DNA of 12,840 nt. Origin: Alphaproteobacteria bacterium (lineage in GTDB: Bacteria > Pseudomonadota > Alphaproteobacteria > Puniceispirillales > Puniceispirillaceae). A model generated the notes under the pieces. The model worked only from the letters and a program-made list of their open reading frames with translations, searched no databases and was not told the DNA's origin. Where the stretch lies: positions 5,602 through 18,441 of the forward strand of contig WTHY01000070.1 of NCBI GenBank assembly GCA_011522945.1, given 5' to 3'. The position numbers and the translations under genes were made by a program. This document shows, piece after piece, positions 7,883 to 12,840 of this stretch (the first letter of the stretch is position 1; each line of letters opens with the position of its first letter).

Positions 7883-8101
7883 GATTTTGCCTCCTAATCA
7901 CCTGCAATGTTTCACATATTTTGAGCAGAAAGACATATATCATAGATTAGCCACTATAGAGCACACTATCATAGCTTTTGGCCAAGATATATTTGCCTGT
8001 GTGTCATCTCTGAATTTATATGAAGCGCCATTTAGATTCGCTGTTTTCAGGAGGATAAAGACAAGATAGGCTTATCAGGCTCTTTTACTGTGAGGGACGC
8101 T
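7883..8101. promoter_or_regulatory. Divergent spacer between channel and aldehyde dehydrogenase genes
   Basis: This 219-bp gap serves two divergent starts. It contains two direct copies of TATCATAG (7938-7945 and 7967-7974, 29 bp apart) in an AT-rich stretch, possibly paired regulator sites or part of the channel promoter. An AGGAGG at about 8050-8055 looks like a ribosome binding site but has no ATG, GTG or TTG at a suitable distance. I found no convincing small gene here. Confidence 0.3.
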
Positions 8102-9580
8102 ATGTCAAATCCAATCGAAACGCCGCTCTTTATTAATGGCGTAGCCGAGGCAGCTAGCACCGGTGCCTTTTATGATATTGTTAATCCAGCGCGCCCTGAT
8201 GAACTGGTTGGGCGGTCAGCAGAGGCAAGCCCTTCTGATTGTGAGGCGGCTATTGCTGCTGCAAAAGCTGCGTTTCCTGCTTGGTCGCGCTTATCTATGG
8301 CTGAGCGTGCGGCTTATCTCACAAAGATTGCTGACGAGCTAAATGCTGATGCAGAAGAAATGCAGTCTCGTATTGCCTTATTTGTGCGCGAACATGGCAA
8401 GATACGATTTGAGGCTACTTTAGAAATAGAGCGCTTAGCTGACAGATTTCGTCAGGTGGCCGGATTTGCGGCACGGGTGGATGCAGAAGAAAAAATCGCG
8501 GGCCCGCGCTTTGATACAATTGTGGCACGTCATGCAAGAGGTGTGACAACACTTATCGTGCCCTGGAACTGGCCCTTGGCTATTCTTGGGTCAAAATTGC
8601 CGCAAGCCTTATTGGCAGGGAATACAGTCATTATCAAATTGTCTGAATTTGCATCCCTAGCCCCTGCATTAAGCATTATGAAACTTGCAGCTTTATTGCC
8701 ACCCGGCGTAGTCAATTTAATTACAGGTGATGGCACAAAAATCGGACCGACTCTTATCGAACATAAAGATGTTCGTCAGGTCAATTTCACAGGGTCTATC
8801 CCTGTTGGCCAGACAGTCATGCAGTCTGCAGCTAAAACAATTACCCCTGTCACCCTCGAGCTAGGCGGAAATGATGCTGGCATTGTCCTAGACGATATTG
8901 TCTTGGATGACGGTTTTTTCCAGAGGCTGTATATGGGCGCATTTATGACAACAGGCCAGATCTGTATGGCATTGAAGCGGCTATATGTACATCAGTCTGT
9001 CTTTGATGATGTTGTCTCAGGTCTCTCGGATATGCTTGACCGTCAGGTTATTGGTGATGGGCTGGTTGAGGGCACCACTATGGGGCCGATGAATAACCAG
9101 CGTCAGAAAGCACGTGTTGAAGCGTTGACGAATGCAGCCAAAGATGCTGGCGCAGATATTCGCTATTTTGGTCAGATTGCCGATCAGACAATGTTTGAAA
9201 CAGGGTATTTTCTGCAGCCCTCGCTGGTAATTCATGCTGACCCTGCGCTGGCAGTGGTACGTGAAGAACAGTTTGGGCCCATTCTGCCAATCCTGCCTTT
9301 TGATAGTGATGATGAAGCTCTGTTCATGGCAAATGACAGTGAATATGGGCTAAACTCATCTATCTGGAGTGGTGATATTGCGCGTGCTGAATCTCTTGCC
9401 CGGCAAGTAGAGGCAGGCTTTACCCATATTAATGCACATGGCCCTGCGGCTATGGATGGGCTGTCTCCTTTCGGCGGTGTTAAGCAATCTGGTATTGGCC
9501 GAAATTTTGGCTATGAAGGTGTTCTGCAATTCCAAGAATATCATGCGATATCAGGGCCGTCTGGGGCGCTAATTAGCTAA
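8102..9580 (+). CDS. NAD(P)+-dependent aldehyde dehydrogenase
   Basis: The 492-residue protein has standard ALDH superfamily length and motifs. These are PWNWP with the catalytic-site Asn156, the cofactor Lys179 in IIKLSE, the nucleotide-binding FTGSIPVG (229-236), the general base Glu253 in TLELGGN, and the nucleophile Cys288 in TTGQICMA. The EEQFGPILPI and SPFGGVKQSGIGR segments near the C-terminus are also canonical. It oxidises an aldehyde to a carboxylate in the cytoplasm. Substrate is not readable from sequence; an aldehyde from amine or osmolyte breakdown is possible but is only suggested by the genes 4-6 kb away. I chose ATG 8102, which has GAGGGA just upstream, over the in-frame GTG at 8090, which has no ribosome binding site. 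Its TAA overlaps the stop of the convergent MFS gene. Confidence 0.92.
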   Translation: MSNPIETPLFINGVAEAASTGAFYDIVNPARPDELVGRSAEASPSDCEAAIAAAKAAFPAWSRLSMAERAAYLTKIADELNADAEEMQSRIALFVREHGKIRFEATLEIERLADRFRQVAGFAARVDAEEKIAGPRFDTIVARHARGVTTLIVPWNWPLAILGSKLPQALLAGNTVIIKLSEFASLAPALSIMKLAALLPPGVVNLITGDGTKIGPTLIEHKDVRQVNFTGSIPVGQTVMQSAAKTITPVTLELGGNDAGIVLDDIVLDDGFFQRLYMGAFMTTGQICMALKRLYVHQSVFDDVVSGLSDMLDRQVIGDGLVEGTTMGPMNNQRQKARVEALTNAAKDAGADIRYFGQIADQTMFETGYFLQPSLVIHADPALAVVREEQFGPILPILPFDSDDEALFMANDSEYGLNSSIWSGDIARAESLARQVEAGFTHINAHGPAAMDGLSPFGGVKQSGIGRNFGYEGVLQFQEYHAISGPSGALIS

Positions 9581-10827
9581 GATTTTGCGGCGCTGTCTTT
9601 TGTGATATGCACCTTGTTTGTTGGCGTTAAGAACAGCAAACTTGCAAAGAAAATGGTTGCTAGTAATGAAAGACAGACCATTGCGCCAATAAATAGATTT
9701 GTATCAATTGCGAATAAAATACCGCCAATGGACGGTCCTAACGCAGCGCCAATGACGCGCGGTGTTGCTGTAATGGCTTTTGCCCGTCCGTAAATTTCAG
9801 CACGAAAATACAGGTTGGTGATAAATCCATAAGATACTGTCAAAACGCCGTGGCCCATCCCAAACAGCACCATGCCGAGAAAGCTCATGTAAAGTGTATC
9901 TGCGAGTAGACATAACAAGGCACAGGGAACAAATAGACAGGCAATAAGCCCTGTCAGCCTAGCATCATATTTATGCCCAAGGACCATCTCGATCAGCCTG
10001 CCAACGGTTTGAAACGGCCCATAGGTACTCGCAAGAATGACAGCTAAGGCCAGATTATCGAATTTCAATTCAAACCAGCTAATCCATAGCAGGGTCGTTG
10101 CTGCGAAGAGGATATATTCTGAAGCGCCAGAACAGGCGAGCAGGATAAGGGCGCCTTTTTCGGTGTTTGTCAAAGCTGACCATGAAAAGGGCGTTTTTGG
10201 CTGCGCTATGGCGGCCTTGCTAGTGCGTGCCTGATATTTGTTGGCGGCCTGTCGGAATACTATTCCTGTGATTGTGAGTATGAGTGCAATAACACTGCAA
10301 GCGGCAAATAAGCCAAAATAAGAAAGCAAGGGATGAATAGACATCCAGCTTAAAGAGCTCGCCACGCCGCCATAAAATGTGATGAAAGAAATATTACGGC
10401 GCGATTTTGGCTCATTAAGTTGCACAGCTGCACTAAAGGCCATCTCATATGTAGACATAGCAAGGCCAATGCCAATGAGCATAAAGCAGGCACATAAGAA
10501 CATCCAATGCTGAAAAAATGGCATTGCGACCAATCCCAACCCAAATATGCCAGCAGCTCCGATAAAAAATCCAAAACGCATAATATGCAGGGCGCCAATT
10601 CGGTCACACCAGCTACCGATAATCGGCATGAGTATTGCCTGTAATATCAGAGAGGCACTCAAAATCGTCAGGATGAAGGACTGGTTCAGGCCGGTGGCAG
10701 ACGCTAGATATATCTTCAATGGCGCAAAGGCATAGAAAAGTAGCCCATAGGCAATGATTTGACTGATGCCGAGAAGATGCACAGGTGCTTTTTGGAAGGG
10801 TCTGGTCTCGGTTGAAATTTGTGACAT
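9577..10827 (-). CDS. Major facilitator superfamily (MFS) transporter
   Basis: The 416-residue hydrophobic protein has about 12 transmembrane helices in two six-helix halves. They are separated by a polar cytoplasmic loop (about residues 195-225, with QAANKYQARTSKAAIAQPK). The loop after the second helix reads GSWCDRIGALHIMRFG, the MFS motif A pattern (GxxxDRxG). The second-half loop GHKYDARLTG is a degenerate copy. It should be a proton- or solute-coupled inner-membrane carrier. No substrate signature is visible, so uptake or efflux of a small metabolite or drug cannot be separated. The ATG at 10827 has a poor ribosome binding site, although no better start is close. Its TAG (9577-9579) overlaps the ALDH TAA in the shared CTAA, leaving no room for a terminator. 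Confidence 0.87.
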   Translation of the reverse strand: MSQISTETRPFQKAPVHLLGISQIIAYGLLFYAFAPLKIYLASATGLNQSFILTILSASLILQAILMPIIGSWCDRIGALHIMRFGFFIGAAGIFGLGLVAMPFFQHWMFLCACFMLIGIGLAMSTYEMAFSAAVQLNEPKSRRNISFITFYGGVASSLSWMSIHPLLSYFGLFAACSVIALILTITGIVFRQAANKYQARTSKAAIAQPKTPFSWSALTNTEKGALILLACSGASEYILFAATTLLWISWFELKFDNLALAVILASTYGPFQTVGRLIEMVLGHKYDARLTGLIACLFVPCALLCLLADTLYMSFLGMVLFGMGHGVLTVSYGFITNLYFRAEIYGRAKAITATPRVIGAALGPSIGGILFAIDTNLFIGAMVCLSLLATIFFASLLFLTPTNKVHITKDSAAKS

Positions 10828-10958
10828 GTGGTAGCCAGACCTGCTTAAATGACTGGGAAAAGCGAGACAATATCTCTGTGGGAGGCTTTCAGAAGATAGA
10901 TCTGCACGAGACTATCATCTGTTTGCTATGCATATCGCAAGCCATTTTTAGCTTAAGA

Positions 10959-11060
10959 GTCTATTAGGGTCTATTATGACAGTTTACATTACCTTGGTCC
11001 TAGGTTGGTTCTAAGTGAGCTTTAGCTGTGCTTTACCCGTATTTTCCAAGATTTTACCTG
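10959..11060. repeat. Cluster of 10-11 bp tandem doublets
   Basis: Adjacent near-identical pairs follow one another. GTCTATTAGG/GTCTATTATG spans 10959-10978 (9 of 10 match). TTGGTCCTAGG/TTGGTTCTAAG spans 10994-11015 (9 of 11). TGAGCTTTAGC/TGTGCTTTACC spans 11016-11037 (9 of 11). A weaker ATTTTCCAAG/ATTTTACCTG spans 11041-11060 (7 of 10). The units differ between pairs but the period stays close to one helical turn. Function is unknown; phased protein-binding sites or slippage duplications are both possible. Confidence 0.55.
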
Positions 11061-11104
11061 GAATTGTCATCACGCTAGACATTTTGCATTAGTCAATTTG
11101 TATG

Positions 11105-11120
11105 AGAATTTATAAATTCT
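11105..11120. promoter_or_regulatory. Perfect 16-bp palindrome, candidate AsnC/Lrp operator
   Basis: AGAATTTATAAATTCT is fully self-complementary and lies about 80 bp before the regulator start. AG...CT ends around an AT core resemble the E. coli Lrp consensus, and Lrp-family genes are often autoregulated. A -10-like TATAAA (11111-11116) sits inside it, which would let binding block transcription, although no clear -35 precedes it. The word AGAATTT recurs at 11144-11150 and 11169-11175, and AATTTGTAT at 11095-11103 and 11146-11154. Confidence 0.45.
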
Positions 11121-11198
11121 GTAAATTTAGGATGAAATTTTAGAGAATTTGTATCATATTAGTTTCATAGAATTTTTAGCTTTTTATGAGTGGTAGCT

Positions 11199-11624
11199 AT
11201 GAATGATTTAGATCTGCGCTTGGTTGCGTTGTTAAAGCGAAATGCTCGTATGTCTGTGACGCAAATGTCCTTTGAGTTGAATGCATCTCGTATCACAATC
11301 GATTCTCACATAAAAAAGCTCGAGGAAAGTGGAGTCATCAAAGGCTATACCGTCAAGCTTGGGTCTGAGGAATTTCGACATAAAATTTCTGGCTGGATTT
11401 TGATTAATGCTGAAGCAAATAAAGAAGAGGCTGCTATTGCAAAAATGATCGAAATGCCTGAATTGACACGGTTGCACACTACAAATGGTAAGTGGGATCT
11501 GGCTGCTGAGATTCAAACACAGACACTCGAGGAATTTGACAGAGCTATCTCAAAATTACGCCAAATTGCGGGTATTACGGAAACAGAGACTAGTTTGCTG
11601 TTAAGCTCTCGTATTGGAGAGTAG
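11199..11624 (+). CDS. Lrp/AsnC-family transcriptional regulator
   Basis: The 141-residue protein has the size and two-domain order of the family. The N-terminal winged helix-turn-helix (about 3-50) starts LDLRLVALLKRNARMSV and ends with IKKLEESGVIKGYTV. The C-terminal RAM/AsnC ligand domain (about 63-138) carries TTNGKWDLAAEI (94-105), matching the family's GxxDL ligand/oligomer motif. Such proteins form dimers to octamers, bind curved AT-rich DNA and sense amino acids or other metabolites. ATG 11199 is taken as the start, with GAGTGG as a modest ribosome binding site; an in-frame GTG at 11190 would add three residues. It lies 77 bp before the aldolase gene on the same strand, so it probably controls itself and the sugar genes. 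The effector is unknown. Confidence 0.9.
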   Translation: MNDLDLRLVALLKRNARMSVTQMSFELNASRITIDSHIKKLEESGVIKGYTVKLGSEEFRHKISGWILINAEANKEEAAIAKMIEMPELTRLHTTNGKWDLAAEIQTQTLEEFDRAISKLRQIAGITETETSLLLSSRIGE

Positions 11625-11654
11625 GCAAATAAGGAGCTTTGAGTCTCTGAAGTA

Positions 11655-11705
11655 ATGGCTTTAGGATACACTCTATCTGTAAGCGCAAAAAGGTTGGTAT
11701 TTTGA
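11655..11705 (+). CDS. Possible 16-codon leader ORF coupled to the aldolase start
   Basis: ATG 11655 opens a 16-residue frame (MALGYTLSVSAKRLVF). Its TGA stop (11703-11705) overlaps the TTG start of the next gene in a TTGA junction, the arrangement used for translational coupling. An AAGGAG at 11631-11636 is too far (18 bases) to be a normal ribosome binding site. There is no homology argument, so this may be chance. Confidence 0.2.
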   Translation: MALGYTLSVSAKRLVF

Positions 11706-12364
11706 GGCTCTATTTAGATAGTTTTGATTTTTCCGCATGGGACAGGCTGCTGCCCATGGGACTGTTCTATGGCATTACAACCAATCCGCTATTGTCCGCG
11801 CGTGCAGGCCATAAATATAATGAGATTGCATGGCAAGATGTGATTACGAGAGCAGATGCATTTGGTCTTCGTGAACTACATATCCAACTTCCAGCCATGG
11901 ATGACACAGCCTTCAGCTTTGTAGAGGTGCTGACAAAAGCCAAAGCATCTGCGCAGATACAGATCATCGTTAAAATACCTCTTAATCCGGCTGGCATCCA
12001 ACTCGCGCCGCAGATACAGGCAGCTGGCTTTCCTGTGCTCATGACTGCTTGTTATCACGCCAAACAAATGTTTGTCGCTCAGGCGCTCGGTGCTGCTTAT
12101 ATCGCGCCTTATTATGGGCGCATGATTGAAGCTGATATTGATGCTGCGGCACATTTACGGCAAATGCGCGCGATTAGTCAGACCTCTGAGACGCCTTGTC
12201 AAATTCTCATAGCGTCAATCAGGTCGGTTGATCAGATGTTAGAGCTTGCCTCAGATGGGCACGATATGTTTACTATCGCGCCTGAAGTTGCAGATGCTCT
12301 GCTATCCGATCCGAATAGTGATGCGGCTATAGAGTCATTTGCGCAAGCCCTGAACAGATCTTAA
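11702..12364 (+). CDS. Fructose-6-phosphate aldolase-type small transaldolase
   Basis: The 220-residue protein has the same length as E. coli fructose-6-phosphate aldolase (FSA) and a matching motif order. It begins RLYLDS (Asp6), then GITTNP (24-29). Gln62 is in HIQLPA, and the Schiff-base Lys91 is in IIVKIPL (FSA Lys85). These are followed by TACYHAKQ and YIAPYYGRM, with the essential Tyr region. FSA-type enzymes reversibly cleave fructose 6-phosphate to dihydroxyacetone and glyceraldehyde 3-phosphate, or act as small transaldolases; which applies here is open. The late ASFK segment of FSA is ASIR here. The TTG start is preferred because the family N-terminus begins exactly there and an AGG lies 8 bases upstream. 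The following kinase is 18 bp away, suggesting an operon. Confidence 0.85.
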   Translation: MRLYLDSFDFSAWDRLLPMGLFYGITTNPLLSARAGHKYNEIAWQDVITRADAFGLRELHIQLPAMDDTAFSFVEVLTKAKASAQIQIIVKIPLNPAGIQLAPQIQAAGFPVLMTACYHAKQMFVAQALGAAYIAPYYGRMIEADIDAAAHLRQMRAISQTSETPCQILIASIRSVDQMLELASDGHDMFTIAPEVADALLSDPNSDAAIESFAQALNRS

Positions 12365-12382
12365 TTTGGAGTAGGCTAGAAG

Positions 12383-12819
12383 ATGCTGGTTGTTGGTGGT
12401 GAAAATCTAATTGATCTTGTGCAAATAGGGATGGAGGATGGATTGCCCCTCTATTCAGCCAATCCTGGCGGGTCTCCGTTTAATGTCGCTATGGCTGCTG
12501 GCAGGCAGGGTTTTCCAGTCTCATATTTAACACCTATTTCAACAGATTCCTCTGGTGAGTTATTAGCAAATAGGCTTACAGAGTCGCATGTTACGCTGGC
12601 ATCTGAACGTCACACAGCACCAAGTTCTATGGCTGTTGTCTCTCTTGCTGATGGGATTCCAACCTATAGTTTTTACCGTGAAGGCACTGCCGAGCGTCAT
12701 GTCACATCAGACATGCTGAAATCACAATTGCCTGTAGATGCAACAATATTTCATATTGGTTCACTTGGGCTTGCCGGTGGTGATGATGCAGAATCATGGG
12801 AGGCCTTTGCGGCCTATTG
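12383..12819 (+). CDS. PfkB-family carbohydrate kinase (fructokinase-like), 3' truncated
   Basis: The gene starts at ATG 12383, 18 bp after the aldolase stop, and about 145 residues are visible before genomic sequence ends. The N-terminus MLVVGGENLIDLV and the Gly-rich PGGSPFNVAMAAGRQG (28-43) are the sugar-binding signature of PfkB/ribokinase-type kinases, as in fructokinases. The ATP site and catalytic Asp (GAGD) lie in the missing C-terminal half, so activity cannot be judged. The frame continues to base 12840, but the last residues (LLYTS) are encoded by adapter sequence and are not part of the protein. It would phosphorylate a sugar, perhaps fructose, feeding the aldolase next to it. The ribosome binding site is weak (GGAG about 11 bases upstream), so translational coupling to the aldolase is possible. 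Confidence 0.85.
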
Positions 12820-12840
12820 CTGTCTCTTATACACATCTCC
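12820..12840 (+). other. Nextera/Tn5 mosaic-end adapter contamination
   Basis: The final bases CTGTCTCTTATACACATCT plus CC are the transposase mosaic-end read-through sequence of Nextera-type libraries, which continues CCGAGCC in the adapter. Because it falls exactly at the end of the window, it is an untrimmed library artefact and not genomic DNA. It should be trimmed. Confidence 0.95.

Larger units (their letters stand above)
10828..11198. other. 371-bp intergenic region upstream of the AsnC and MFS genes
   Basis: No gene of useful length is supported on either strand. The left part (10828-10958) shows nothing distinctive. From 10959 to 11060 there is a run of short tandem doublets of 10-11 bp. 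From about 11080 to 11190 the sequence is very AT-rich, with repeated AATTT words and a 16-bp palindrome, and probably holds the regulator promoter and operator. The MFS promoter should also be here, on the - strand, but I cannot place it. Confidence 0.6.

Noticed and set aside
7881..8069. 62-codon frame in the channel/ALDH spacer
   Set aside because: It starts inside the channel's start codon region, its low-complexity composition is like noncoding DNA, and no ribosome binding site precedes it.
8090..8101. GTG start four codons upstream for the aldehyde dehydrogenase
   Set aside because: GAGGGA lies within this stretch at the right distance for ATG 8102, while nothing suitable precedes the GTG.
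10959..11060. CRISPR array
   Set aside because: The units are only 10-11 bp, directly adjacent and different between pairs, with no spacers and no cas genes.
12820..12840. Reading the end of the kinase frame as real protein sequence
   Set aside because: The bases are the Nextera mosaic end, so residues after about 145 are artefact.

Overview
The window looks like chromosomal DNA of a marine, aerobic, heterotrophic alphaproteobacterium. By eye the GC content is in the mid-40s to high-40s percent. The gene set supports this: a pyrrolysine-free MttB-family methyltransferase with an RRSGG-type N-terminus, a dimethylglycine/sarcosine-dehydrogenase-like flavoprotein, a photolyase/cryptochrome and an AsnC/Lrp regulator. 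A SAR116 (Puniceispirillales)-like source is my best guess, but no marker gene is present to prove it. I see no phage, transposon, CRISPR, tRNA or rRNA. The last 21 bases are not genomic: they match the Nextera/Tn5 mosaic-end adapter, so usable sequence ends at 12819.

Layout. Bases 1-174 hold the C-terminal end of an AGE-family sugar epimerase/isomerase (+). It converges on an MttB-like corrinoid-dependent methyltransferase (-, 189-1712). That gene is divergent, across a 155-bp promoter region, from an 805-residue FAD/folate amine dehydrogenase of the DMGDH/SDH type (+, 1868-4285). Together these two form a plausible methylated-amine demethylation module, although no corrinoid protein gene lies nearby. 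A hairpin terminator at 4369-4403 separates the dehydrogenase from a CbbY-like HAD protein (-, 4420-5100). This HAD protein has lost both motif I aspartates. It is divergent from a photolyase/cryptochrome (+, 5309-6889) with an atypical tryptophan chain.

Next come a six-transmembrane voltage-gated K+ channel (-, 6977-7882), an NAD(P)+-dependent aldehyde dehydrogenase (+, 8102-9580) and an MFS transporter (-, 9577-10827). The stop codons of the last two overlap at a single CTAA. A 371-bp gap (10828-11198) follows. It contains tandem doublets of about one helical turn and an AT-rich stretch with a perfect 16-bp palindrome.

The right end is a probable sugar-metabolism cluster, all on the + strand: an AsnC/Lrp regulator (11199-11624), a fructose-6-phosphate-aldolase-type small transaldolase with a TTG start (11702-12364), and a PfkB kinase (12383 to the end, truncated). 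The aldolase and kinase are 18 bp apart and probably co-transcribed. The natural reading is cleavage or formation of a ketose phosphate plus sugar phosphorylation, controlled by the regulator next door. I found no defence system or other clearly unprecedented machine. The most unusual items are the motif-I-less HAD protein, the non-canonical photolyase electron chain and the patterned intergenic region at 10959-11172.
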